Source of the DNA: SLFT01 sp964493075
Lineage (GTDB): Bacteria; Hydrogenedentota; Hydrogenedentia; Hydrogenedentales; CAITNO01
DNA length: 22,655 bases
Direction: 5' to 3'
NCBI GenBank assembly: GCA_964493075.1
Contig: CAZBNU010000050.1
Span: 1 to 22,655, forward strand
Shown: positions 1-9,069 of the stretch, in pieces
How positions within the stretch are numbered: the stretch's first letter is position 1
How the letters are laid out: every line of letters starts with the position of its first letter
The notes under the pieces: generated by a model
The model's database searches: none
Seen by the model: the letters and a program-made list of their open reading frames with translations, nothing else
What the model was told of the DNA's origin: nothing
Translations under genes and position numbers: made by a program

Positions 1-92
1 TGTTCTACTTTTTGGGGGTATTGCTGTTTTTTGAAACTCGTGGAACATTTCCCCCGTCATAAATGTATGGTAGGTAGTTACAATAAAAGAAT

Positions 93-1313
93 GTGAGTAT
101 TATGAAACCTTTTGTGCAGTTGTTATTTGTTTGTGTTGCAGCTTCAACACTGCTTTTCAGTGGTTGTAAAGAGACTGTTGAAGGTACGGTTGAAGAGTCT
201 GAAAGTAGTGCGCCGTCTGTTGCTGTGTTGACTCCAGTACAGGTGGTGAGTCCTCATCGTGGGGCGATAGCCTCATATTTTGAAACCACCTCCAGGGTGG
301 AGGCTGAAAGCCGGGTTGAAATTCTTTCAAAAGGCGCCGGGCAATGCGTGGACGTGATCGCGGACGTGGGGGATGAAGTCACCGCCGGACAGGTGCTGGC
401 CACCTTGGAAAAAGACGAATTGGAGGCGCAGGTGCGCCAGGCACGGATCAGCGTGCAACAACAGAAAACGGCATACGAAATTGCAGAGCGCAGTTTCAGC
501 GAAGGTATTGCGGCATCTGTTGATCGCGACAATACACGTTTTGCCTATGAACAGGCCAAGGTTGCCTTGGAAATGGCGGAACTGCAGTTGCGCAATCAGA
601 CCATTTATGCGCCCATAAGCGGCGTTATAACGCGTCGTGTGATTCAGACCGGAATGATTGTGTCGCCTGGAGTCCCCATCTTTTCAATTGTAGATCCGGA
701 TTCCTATGTGTTACCCATACAGATTCCAGAAAAGGAATTGTCGCGGGTGCAGGTCGGCCAAAAAGCCTTTGCGCGGGTTGATGCCTTTCCTGACTATGTA
801 TTCAATGCCAGCATACGGCGTATTTATCCCAGTGTTGATCCCCTTAGCGGCACGTTGAAAGTACTCCTTGATTTTGAAGAGGAGGACCGGGAAAAACTTC
901 GGGAGGCGCTATTTGCGCGTATACAACTGGTGATGGACATGCGTGACGATGCCTTGCTTATTCCCCGAGATACGATATTGGAAGAAGAAGGGCGTAAGTT
1001 CGTATTTTTGGCTGCCATTACGGAAAATGATGCAGAGACTGGCTATATTGCTCGCAAGCAGGAAATTGCAGTGGGCATTGAACAAAGTGATGTTGTTGAA
1101 GTGTTGGCGGGCTTGACAGATGACGCACAGGTGGTGATTATGGGACAGCATTCGTTGAAGCCCGAAACACCCATCAAAATCACCAATCTGGAAGAGGAAC
1201 TTGCTGCCCGTGCAGCCATGACCACCGAGGAGGCGTTGCAGGCTGCAGGCACTCGCGAGACGATTGTAAGCGGTGACCGTAGCGGCCATTCCACTGATTC
1301 GCTTCCTTTCTGA
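93..1313 (+). CDS. RND efflux periplasmic adaptor lipoprotein (HlyD/MFP family)
   Basis: This is the periplasmic adaptor that links an inner-membrane RND pump to an outer-membrane channel. The N-terminus is a lipoprotein signal: a short hydrophobic stretch ending in LLFSGC, with the lipidated Cys at residue 25. The +2 residue is Lys, not Asp, which fits outer-membrane sorting. A lipoyl-like half-motif (about 65-105), a helical-hairpin region rich in Gln, Ala and Glu (about 105-165), the second lipoyl half (IYAPISGVITRRVIQTG, about 170-190) and beta-barrel and membrane-proximal domains follow. The length (406 aa) is normal. The GTG at 93 gives the longest form; the ATG at 102 (MKPFVQ) is equally plausible and leaves the lipobox intact. 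It is first of five plus-strand genes and lies 82 bp before the first permease. No TolC-like gene is visible. The substrate cannot be told. Confidence 0.93.
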   Translation: MSIMKPFVQLLFVCVAASTLLFSGCKETVEGTVEESESSAPSVAVLTPVQVVSPHRGAIASYFETTSRVEAESRVEILSKGAGQCVDVIADVGDEVTAGQVLATLEKDELEAQVRQARISVQQQKTAYEIAERSFSEGIAASVDRDNTRFAYEQAKVALEMAELQLRNQTIYAPISGVITRRVIQTGMIVSPGVPIFSIVDPDSYVLPIQIPEKELSRVQVGQKAFARVDAFPDYVFNASIRRIYPSVDPLSGTLKVLLDFEEEDREKLREALFARIQLVMDMRDDALLIPRDTILEEEGRKFVFLAAITENDAETGYIARKQEIAVGIEQSDVVEVLAGLTDDAQVVIMGQHSLKPETPIKITNLEEELAARAAMTTEEALQAAGTRETIVSGDRSGHSTDSLPF

Positions 1314-1395
1314 TAGTTTCGGCTACCAAACAAATGCGTCTTTTCTTCAATGGGTTTATTCAGGGTTCTGACCTTTATGATTCAGGTAATCCAAT

Positions 1396-4300
1396 ATGAG
1401 CGATAACAGCAGTTCGACCGAAAACACAAAGGAATACCGCCTGGCAATACGCCGCCCGGTGGCGACTTCGATGCTCTTCTTGATTTTGATTGTGTTCGGT
1501 TGGCGCTCCTACCAGAACCTTCCCATAAATCTCATGCCGGACATTTCGTATCCAAGTCTTACCGTGCGCACCGAATACGAAGGCGCTGCGCCTGAAGATG
1601 TGGAGATGCTCATCACCCGTCCTCTTGAAGAGTTGCTCAGTATTGTGAGTGGGATGGTGGAAATCAGCAGTATTTCCTCGCCGGGTCTTTCAGAGATTAT
1701 TCTTGAGTTCACTTGGGGGTCGGATATAAACCTGGCGCAGCAGGAAGTGCGCGACCGACTGGATCTGTTTGATCCGCCTCGCGAGGTTACCCGTAAGCCG
1801 GTAATCCTGCGTTACGATCCGACCTTGGACCCGGTGATGCGCGTGGCGATAACCACATCGGATGAAACGCTGCTTCCCGGCTCCCCAGCAGAGCGCGCTG
1901 CTCTAACCGCTATAAGGGAAGCGGCACAACGCAGACTGAAAAGCGACCTTGAAGCGGAAGGCAGCATCGCACAGGCGCGTATCAAAGGGGGGCAGGAAGA
2001 GGAAATCCAGGTGCTGCTTGATGTGGAAGCCCTTAAGGCACTGGGAATTGCTCCGGAGTTTGTGATAGCTGCGTTGGCCCAGCAGAACATCAACCTTTCA
2101 GGTGGCAATCTCCGTGAAGGAGACACCGAATATCTTGTGCGAACCCTGAATGAGTTTCAGACAATAGACGATGTAGCCAACAGTATTATCATGACGCCCG
2201 GAGGCGCGCAACGTAAACTCTTTGAACTGGCAGAGGTATTCCTGGGCACCAAAGAACGGGAAACTATTGTACACATAAACGGACGTGAAGCGGTGGCCAT
2301 AGATATTTTTAAGGAGGGTAGCGCCAACACGGTGCAGGTATGCAACAAAATTCATGATTTGCTGGGTTTTGACAGGGAACGTTCGTTTCAAGAGCGGTTG
2401 ATGGAAGCGGTTCAGGAAGTTTCACAAGGTACTACTATACAGGGTATTCCGGGAACCTCCGTACCAGAAAGTGAAAAGGATGGAAAGAAAAACAAAGGTG
2501 CATTTGTAGACCGGCTGCCGTCCAATGCAAAACTTTCCGTTATTAGTGACCAGTCACGCTTCATCAAAGGGGCCATAAATGAGGTGCAATCAGCCACTAT
2601 ACTGGGCGGGCTGCTCGCGCTTGCTGTTCTTTTTCTTTTCCTGCAGGAATTCAAGTCCACATTCATCATCGGTCTTGCAATCCCCATCAGTGTAATTGCA
2701 ACCTTTGTTCCCATGTTTTTTCGGGATATATCACTCAATATCATGTCGTTGGGAGGCTTAGCCTTGGGCGTGGGCATGCTTGTAGATAATTCCATCGTGG
2801 TGTTGGAGAGTATCTTTCGATGTAGAGAGGAAGGGGACGATATTCGTGATAGCGCCGAACGGGGTACCCGCGAAGTATCCGGGGCCGTAATTGCGTCTAC
2901 CCTCACAACAATATGCGTTTTCCTGCCGGTTGCTTTCGTGGAAGGCATCGCTGGGCAGCTTTTCGGTGACTTGGCGTTGTCTGTAACCTTTTCTTTGTCT
3001 GCTTCGCTGCTTACTGCGCTCTATCTGATTCCGCTGGTAGCATCCAGAAGCACCGTTGCCGTTTCCTCCGAACGACATGTTGTTTGGTTGCAGCGGGCCT
3101 ATCGAGAAGGGCGCGATAACAGAGGATACGGTGTTTTCTCTGCTGTCATGGCGATTCCTGCACTTGCCTGTTCTTACACCATCCTTTTTTTGAAAGAGAA
3201 TTGGCAGGAGGTATTTGGTCCCGCAGCAGGTACCTTCCGCGCCGTAGCCCAAAAAACGGGGATAAAGACGCTGAGCCGCGCACTAGTGGCGTTTGTCTTT
3301 CTGCCCGTCCTGTTGATCATGTTTATTTGTCGTGTCATACTCGGAGCGATAACCATGGTCGTTGTTACCGTTTTATTTCTGGTGTCTTCCCTGGCTTATC
3401 TGCTATTTCTCTTGATTCGTGGCTTTCTGACCATTCTGTTCTATGTGCCGTTGCACTTGTTTGCGAGTTTCTTTGACGCCAGCCGTTCCGTTTATGGAAT
3501 GGCATTGCGCCATTCCCTGCGTTTCAGCCTTGTGATACTAGTGCTGACCGGGCTGGTGGCAGCCCATGCTTTCAATCAGGCCTTACTGCTTGGCAGAGAG
3601 TTAATGCCACCCATGCGCCAGGGTGAATTCGGGTTGCGCATGGAGATACGTGCCGGGTCACGACTTGAGGAGACAGAGGCGCGGGCAAAAAAATACGAAG
3701 ATATCATTCAGTCTGTTCCGGAAGTGGACACTGTTACTGTGGAGGTTGGCCGGGAGCGGCGCAGCATGGAATCAGACCGGGGCGAAAATGTGGCAGAGTT
3801 TACGGTGCTCCTAAAAGACCCCGATCAGATTGCCATGGAGCAGGATGCGGTGATTGAAGAACTTCGGGAAAAGCTTCTTGCAGCCACGGTGGACGAAAAT
3901 ATAGCGTTTACCTTGCCTACCCTATTCAGTTTCAGAAGCGCCATTGAGGTTCAGATTGTTGGGGATTCTTTGGAAGATTTACGTCGATATGGCCAGGCCG
4001 CCACTGTTATTCTGAACGAAATTGAAGGGGTAACCGATGCTGAATTAAGCATTCGTCCCGGTTATCCTGAACTTATTATTGAGATGGATCGTGATTTGCT
4101 TTCTGCCCGTGGTCTTTCACCGGGTGATGTTGCAAAGCGCCTCCGTGCTGAAATTCAGGGCGAAGTAGCCACCCGTTTCAGTCGCGGCGCCGACCGGGTA
4201 GATATACGGGTGCGGGCTAACCAGAAAATGCTTTTAGGCGTGGATGACCTGCGCAATCTTTCCGTGACCGATGGTCCCATTCCGATTCCTCTGAATGATG

Positions 4301-4998
4301 TGGCCAACATCCGCGTAGAGGAGGGGCCAAGTGAAATACGTCGCATTGGGCAACGTCGAACGGCTATTGTTAGCGCTAATGTTGAACAACGAGACCTTGC
4401 TTCTGTCTCGAAGGACATAGATGAACGACTCAAAGCGTTAAACTTGCCCAAAGATATGTATTACCTACAAAGCGGACAGCGCCGCGAACTGGATACTGCC
4501 TTCAAGAGTCTGCGTTTTGCGTTGTTACTGGCGCTCTTCCTTGTATACGTGGTGATGGCATGTCAGTTTGAATCCATCATCCAGCCAGCATTGGTCATGT
4601 GTGCTGTACCATTGGCCTTTATCGGAGTTATATACGCCATGATTGCCACCGATACAAACCTCAGCGTCATGGTTTTCCTCGGTGGTATTATCCTCGCCGG
4701 TATTGTTGTGAACGATGCCATTATACTTGTGGACTATATCAATCAGCTGCGCGCCAGGGGGATGCCCAAACTGGAGGCTATTGTGGAAGCTGGCAAAACG
4801 CGGCTTCGCCCTATTATCATGACCACAGTAACATCGGTTCTGGGCTTATTGCCCATGCTCATCGCTTCCGGTGAAGGCGCAGAAATGAGACGTCCCATGG
4901 CGCTTACCGTGGTTGCCGGATTAAGCATGGCAACGCTCCTTACTCTGTTCATTATCCCTATGGCCTATAACCTTTTTGGCGGGAAAGACCGGTCATGA
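1396..4998 (+). CDS. RND efflux permease, long form with extra hydrophobic insert
   Basis: This is an inner-membrane proton-driven RND (AcrB/MdtB-like) permease. TM1 is at about 20-42, followed by a porter domain, TM2-6, a second porter domain and TM7-12. TM4 carries GMLVDNSIVV with the proton-relay Asp at D464; the AcrB second Asp is Asn (N465). TM10 reads GIVVNDAIILVDY (about 1102-1114), so the AcrB Lys940 position is not Lys, as in many HAE-type relatives. At 1200 aa it is about 150 longer than usual. The extra length lies mainly between TM6 and TM7 (about 551-695), which holds up to four additional hydrophobic segments, and in a Lys-rich loop at about 325-373. The ATG at 1396 has AGGTAA upstream. 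The stop overlaps the next start in an ATGA, so the two permeases are probably translationally coupled. Confidence 0.95.
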   Translation: MSDNSSSTENTKEYRLAIRRPVATSMLFLILIVFGWRSYQNLPINLMPDISYPSLTVRTEYEGAAPEDVEMLITRPLEELLSIVSGMVEISSISSPGLSEIILEFTWGSDINLAQQEVRDRLDLFDPPREVTRKPVILRYDPTLDPVMRVAITTSDETLLPGSPAERAALTAIREAAQRRLKSDLEAEGSIAQARIKGGQEEEIQVLLDVEALKALGIAPEFVIAALAQQNINLSGGNLREGDTEYLVRTLNEFQTIDDVANSIIMTPGGAQRKLFELAEVFLGTKERETIVHINGREAVAIDIFKEGSANTVQVCNKIHDLLGFDRERSFQERLMEAVQEVSQGTTIQGIPGTSVPESEKDGKKNKGAFVDRLPSNAKLSVISDQSRFIKGAINEVQSATILGGLLALAVLFLFLQEFKSTFIIGLAIPISVIATFVPMFFRDISLNIMSLGGLALGVGMLVDNSIVVLESIFRCREEGDDIRDSAERGTREVSGAVIASTLTTICVFLPVAFVEGIAGQLFGDLALSVTFSLSASLLTALYLIPLVASRSTVAVSSERHVVWLQRAYREGRDNRGYGVFSAVMAIPALACSYTILFLKENWQEVFGPAAGTFRAVAQKTGIKTLSRALVAFVFLPVLLIMFICRVILGAITMVVVTVLFLVSSLAYLLFLLIRGFLTILFYVPLHLFASFFDASRSVYGMALRHSLRFSLVILVLTGLVAAHAFNQALLLGRELMPPMRQGEFGLRMEIRAGSRLEETEARAKKYEDIIQSVPEVDTVTVEVGRERRSMESDRGENVAEFTVLLKDPDQIAMEQDAVIEELREKLLAATVDENIAFTLPTLFSFRSAIEVQIVGDSLEDLRRYGQAATVILNEIEGVTDAELSIRPGYPELIIEMDRDLLSARGLSPGDVAKRLRAEIQGEVATRFSRGADRVDIRVRANQKMLLGVDDLRNLSVTDGPIPIPLNDVANIRVEEGPSEIRRIGQRRTAIVSANVEQRDLASVSKDIDERLKALNLPKDMYYLQSGQRRELDTAFKSLRFALLLALFLVYVVMACQFESIIQPALVMCAVPLAFIGVIYAMIATDTNLSVMVFLGGIILAGIVVNDAIILVDYINQLRARGMPKLEAIVEAGKTRLRPIIMTTVTSVLGLLPMLIASGEGAEMRRPMALTVVAGLSMATLLTLFIIPMAYNLFGGKDRS

Positions 4999-7900
4999 AG
5001 TTTACCCTACCAGGTTTTGCCATACACCGGCCAATCACCGTGATCATGCTTGCGCTGACCATGCTGGGCCTTGGCGGTATTGCCTGGTATAGGCTTCCCC
5101 TTAATTTCCTGCCCCGTGCTGAAAGTCCCTTTGTGCTTTGCATATTTCCTTATCCCGGCGCTGGCCCGGCACAGGTGGAACAGCAGATTGCAATCCCTGT
5201 GGAAGGTGAATTTAGAACCATTCCGGGGTTGTCTCGTATAGAAACCATTTCCGGAAGCAACAACTGCAAAGTGGCCATGTTGTTCAGTCTGGACACGCAG
5301 ATGTCCACAGTAACAGGAGAAATACGGGACAGAATCGAACGTCTAAAGCTGGAACTTCCCGCAGAAGTGGACCGTGTTGTCATGCAACGGTTTAACGTTG
5401 ATTCTTTTCCAATTATGGTGATAGGCATGTTCAGCCGCGGCGACAGGGAGGAATTCGCCCACTATGTGCGCACTGTTGCTGAGCCACGGCTGCGTCGCCT
5501 TGAAGGTGTTGCCAATATTGAAGTCCATTCGCCTACCCATCCCCGCGAAGTGCTTGTGGAATTTGAACAGGACACATTGAACAGCCTCGGCATTGCGCTG
5601 CCTGACATATTGCAGAAGATGCGCGATGGCAGTATGAACCTTGCGTTGGGCGACCTTAATGACGAATCACGTAGATATTATGTCCGGTATGAAGGTGAAT
5701 ATGAAAGCATTGAAGAAATCGCAGATATTATTGTGGGCCCCAACAGTCTGCGTTTGCGCGATGTGGCAACGGTGCGCTTCAGCGCCCGTGAAGACCCCAT
5801 GCGTGTCACCCTGGATGGCGCCGATGGTCTGGTAGTGTTGGTTACAAAAGAATCTCAGGCCAATACAGTCAGCACCTGTGAGGCAGTGCGCGAGGAAATC
5901 AATGCGCTACTCGAAATGCCCACTTTTTCAGGTGCAACGGCCCTGGTGCTTTTTGACCAGTCTTCGTTTATCGTTAAGGCGTTGAAGAATTTGTTGATGC
6001 AGGGGGTGTTTGGCGGCGCTATGGCAATTGCGGTATTGTTGATTTTCATGCATCGGCTACTGCCCACTGCGTTGGTGGCTTTTTCCATTCCTACATCGTT
6101 GGTTTTTGCACTTGTTTTCATGTTTTTTACAGGCATGTCCCTCAATATCATTACCATGGTATCCATGATTATTGCCGTTGGCATGCTAGTGGATAATGCC
6201 ATTGTGGTGGTGGAAAATATCCTGCGTCATCGTTCCATGGGCGCAACAATCAAGGATTCGGTTATAGAGGGCGCCAATGAAGTCAGCCTCGCAATATTTG
6301 CTTCAACAGTAACAACCTGGGTTGTGTTCCTGCCCATGTTCTATATGCAGACTGGGCAGATGTCCATATTTATGGAACAGTTGGGTGGGCCCCTTATTTT
6401 TGCTCTGGGCGGCAGTTTGATTGTAGCGCTAACAATTATACCCCTCATTATGAGTGGTCTTGAGCGGATGAAGCGACAGAGTAAGACGGTACCTTTGCAA
6501 CAAATCAATAACGGGCTGCCCCACAGAATCGTGGAATATGTCGTGAGCATATACGCTGTACTATTGAGTGTATGTTTGCGCTTTCGACTTGCCTTTTTGT
6601 TTCTCGTAGCGGCGTCAGTAGTGTTTACTGTGCAGTATCCCTTGCAGACCGTGGGCATGCGTGCATTGCCAAAACTGGATATGCGCGAAATATCAATTGA
6701 TATACCACTTGACCCGAACTACAGCATGGAAGAAGCCACCAAACTCTTCACTCAGTTTGAAACGGCCATTGATAGCTTGCGTGAAGAACTTTCAATAAAA
6801 AATCTGCTTACCTATCATGGGAAAAGGGGAGGAGCGATACAGGTCTATTTGTATACGGAGGAAGATGGGGAAAAAGGTGAAAATCCAAAATATTCGACTG
6901 ACGATGTGTTGCGTATACTATCTGAAAAACTGCCCATGTTGGTTCCGGGCGGCTTTTTGAATTTCTTTACTGCGGACGTGGGTGATCCCGGTGCGGAGCG
7001 CGGTTTGTCCATGATGCTGCGGGGCGACGACACAGCCGTTCTTGAAAAATACGCCGGGATTGTTGCTGAAGAAATGAAGACACTTGAGTCCGTTCGGGAT
7101 ATTGAAGTAGGTATCTCGCAGACACGTCAGGAGGTGCAGGTGCATATTGATGCACCGCTCGCGAGACAGGCCGGCGTAAGCCCGTTGATGATCGCGCAGA
7201 CAGTGGATGCTGCCTTGCGTGGTGTTCGCATGCCTTATCTGAAACAGGAGGGAAGAGAAATTCCGGTGTGGGCGCAATTCCGTGAGGAGGACAGGCAGTC
7301 CGCAGCAAATCTCGAGACCATCGCATTACCCGGGTTGCGGGGGGAACTGACCCCTTTGAATCAGGTCACAGACTTTTTGAAAGCGCCCTCTCCCGGTTCC
7401 ATACGGCGTGTCAATGGCAAGAACGTGGTGGTTATTTCCACACGCACCGACATGCGAAATCTCATGAAGGTCAGGCAGGAGATGAATGCCTTAATGCAGA
7501 AGATTGATTTGCCGCCCATGTATTCCTACATGTTTGGAGATGAATTTGAAGAACTGGATGAAAACATGGTGAATTTCACGTTCACCCTGTTGATGGCAGT
7601 AGCCCTGATTTACCTGGTCATGTGCGCCCTTTTTGAATCCTTTATACTGCCTTTTTCTATTATGACCACCGTGCCCCTTGCCCTGATTGGCGCTGTGTGG
7701 ATGCTGTATCTTACAGGGGTGCCCTTTGATTCCATTTCCCTTATTGGGTGCATTCTGATGGCAGGCATTATTGTAAACAACGGCATTGTTATTGTTGACC
7801 ACATGCGCAATCTGTGCATGCATGCCCCCGACCGGAATGCTGCCATTCTTCAGGCCGGAAAAGACCGGTTTCGCCCTGTGCTGATGACTGCCATAACTAC

Positions 7901-8102
7901 GATTCTAGGGTTGGTTCCTGTGGCAATGGCACAGACAGGCGGCGCTGCCACTTTTGCCGGTCTGGGGCGTTCCCTTATCGGCGGATTGATTACAGGGACT
8001 GCGCTTACGCTCTTCGTGGTGCCAGTCTTTTTCGGGTTGCTGGACGATTTTAGTTGCTGGAGCCGCAATTTTATTGCTAATATCACAACAAGAAATCGTT
8101 AG
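4995..8102 (+). CDS. RND efflux permease, second subunit
   Basis: This is a second RND permease of ordinary length (1035 aa), with TM1 at about 14-32 and the usual two porter domains and twelve membrane segments. TM4 has GMLVDNAIVVVEN with D400 and N401; TM10 has AGIIVNNGIVIVDH (about 923-936) and again no Lys at the AcrB K940 position. Its start codon lies inside the stop of the preceding permease (ATGA at 4995-4998), the arrangement expected where two subunits are made in fixed ratio, as in the MdtB/MdtC pair that forms mixed trimers. A single adaptor gene serves both. It lacks the TM6-TM7 insert of its partner, so the two are not a recent duplication. Whether the pump moves metals, drugs or lipids cannot be read from the sequence. 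Confidence 0.95.
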   Translation: MKFTLPGFAIHRPITVIMLALTMLGLGGIAWYRLPLNFLPRAESPFVLCIFPYPGAGPAQVEQQIAIPVEGEFRTIPGLSRIETISGSNNCKVAMLFSLDTQMSTVTGEIRDRIERLKLELPAEVDRVVMQRFNVDSFPIMVIGMFSRGDREEFAHYVRTVAEPRLRRLEGVANIEVHSPTHPREVLVEFEQDTLNSLGIALPDILQKMRDGSMNLALGDLNDESRRYYVRYEGEYESIEEIADIIVGPNSLRLRDVATVRFSAREDPMRVTLDGADGLVVLVTKESQANTVSTCEAVREEINALLEMPTFSGATALVLFDQSSFIVKALKNLLMQGVFGGAMAIAVLLIFMHRLLPTALVAFSIPTSLVFALVFMFFTGMSLNIITMVSMIIAVGMLVDNAIVVVENILRHRSMGATIKDSVIEGANEVSLAIFASTVTTWVVFLPMFYMQTGQMSIFMEQLGGPLIFALGGSLIVALTIIPLIMSGLERMKRQSKTVPLQQINNGLPHRIVEYVVSIYAVLLSVCLRFRLAFLFLVAASVVFTVQYPLQTVGMRALPKLDMREISIDIPLDPNYSMEEATKLFTQFETAIDSLREELSIKNLLTYHGKRGGAIQVYLYTEEDGEKGENPKYSTDDVLRILSEKLPMLVPGGFLNFFTADVGDPGAERGLSMMLRGDDTAVLEKYAGIVAEEMKTLESVRDIEVGISQTRQEVQVHIDAPLARQAGVSPLMIAQTVDAALRGVRMPYLKQEGREIPVWAQFREEDRQSAANLETIALPGLRGELTPLNQVTDFLKAPSPGSIRRVNGKNVVVISTRTDMRNLMKVRQEMNALMQKIDLPPMYSYMFGDEFEELDENMVNFTFTLLMAVALIYLVMCALFESFILPFSIMTTVPLALIGAVWMLYLTGVPFDSISLIGCILMAGIIVNNGIVIVDHMRNLCMHAPDRNAAILQAGKDRFRPVLMTAITTILGLVPVAMAQTGGAATFAGLGRSLIGGLITGTALTLFVVPVFFGLLDDFSCWSRNFIANITTRNR

Positions 8103-8139
8103 AAACGCGGGATAACGCCCACGTTAGAAAGGTTATGAT

Positions 8140-9054
8140 ATGCGTTTAAGAAGATTTTCTGGATTCACCCTTATAGAGTTGTTGGTTGTCATTGCGATCA
8201 TTGGGATATTGGCGGCAATATTGCTTCCTGCCTTGAGCCGTGCAAGAGAAGCAGCACGTCGGTCTTCCTGCGCCAATAATCTCAAACAGATGGGCCTGGT
8301 GTTCAAAATGTATGCCGATGAATCGCCGGGCGAGAAATTCCCGCCCCGTATGATACGGGATGTGCATGGAAATCTTTCGGACACCATGATATTTAATGGG
8401 CCGTCCGTATACCCGGAGTATCTTACAGACCTGACCGTGGTGTGGTGTCCCTCATGGCCAAGCACACCAATGGAACGATATGACGAAGGTATGCGCCAGG
8501 GAGTTCCTGCAGGAAACTTTAACGGCAGGATAGATCCGGAAGAACTACTCAAGGCACCTTATAATTATACAGGCTGGCTTATTATGGAAGCCGTTAATCT
8601 GATTGCCGATAAAGTGGGCACCGAAGGCAGTGGCGTGGGCGGGCGTTTTGAAGGGGCGGACTATCAGAATACGCCTCTATTGGAACTTGCCAAGGAAAAT
8701 GTTGTCAGTGAGGGTGCTGCTTCTGATAAAGATTTCAAGGTAAGTGATGCCTTGGCAGGAACACAGGTGGGTGGTGGGGATACGCTGTTCCGATTGCGCG
8801 AGGGAATTGAACGTTTTATGATCACGGACATTAACAACCCCGGCGCTGGTCAAAGCGCACAGACGAGTATACCCGTGATGTGGGACCATCTAACACCACA
8901 GATAACAGGGTCTTCCCACGTACCCGCAGGGATGAACGTGTTATACATGGATGGCCATGTTCGGTTTGAGCATTATGTTAGTCCGACGCCTTGGATGGTA
9001 ACAGTTGACGGACCGCGCATACTCGGACGATACGACCGGCCTTTCAGTGGATGA
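8140..9054 (+). CDS. Prepilin-type N-terminal cleavage, DUF1559-like H-X-DG protein
   Basis: This is a pseudopilin-like protein. The short basic leader MRLRRFSG is followed by FTLIELLVVIAIIGILAAIL. The predicted prepilin peptidase cut is G8/F9, with the conserved Glu at mature position 5 (E13). The helix continues into LPALSRAREAARRSSCANNL, the usual DUF1559 continuation. The C-terminus has the family's H...DGHV motif, H260 to D271 G272, with ten rather than nine residues between His and Asp. Length 304 aa. AGAAAGG at 8126-8132 is a good ribosome binding site. Such proteins occur in many copies in Planctomycetota, Lentisphaerota and Hydrogenedentota; their role beyond resembling type II secretion or type IV pilus minor pilins is unproven. 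It lies 37 bp after the second permease and 15 bp before the GTPase, so it is probably co-transcribed with them. Confidence 0.92.
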   Translation: MRLRRFSGFTLIELLVVIAIIGILAAILLPALSRAREAARRSSCANNLKQMGLVFKMYADESPGEKFPPRMIRDVHGNLSDTMIFNGPSVYPEYLTDLTVVWCPSWPSTPMERYDEGMRQGVPAGNFNGRIDPEELLKAPYNYTGWLIMEAVNLIADKVGTEGSGVGGRFEGADYQNTPLLELAKENVVSEGAASDKDFKVSDALAGTQVGGGDTLFRLREGIERFMITDINNPGAGQSAQTSIPVMWDHLTPQITGSSHVPAGMNVLYMDGHVRFEHYVSPTPWMVTVDGPRILGRYDRPFSG

Positions 9055-9069
9055 AGACAGGATAGATTT

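Noticed and set aside
1..92. Promoter for the RND operon (TTGAAA at 31-36) and a GGGGG/CCCCC inverted pair
   Set aside because: No -10 box at proper spacing, and the G/C runs are too short to count as a hairpin.
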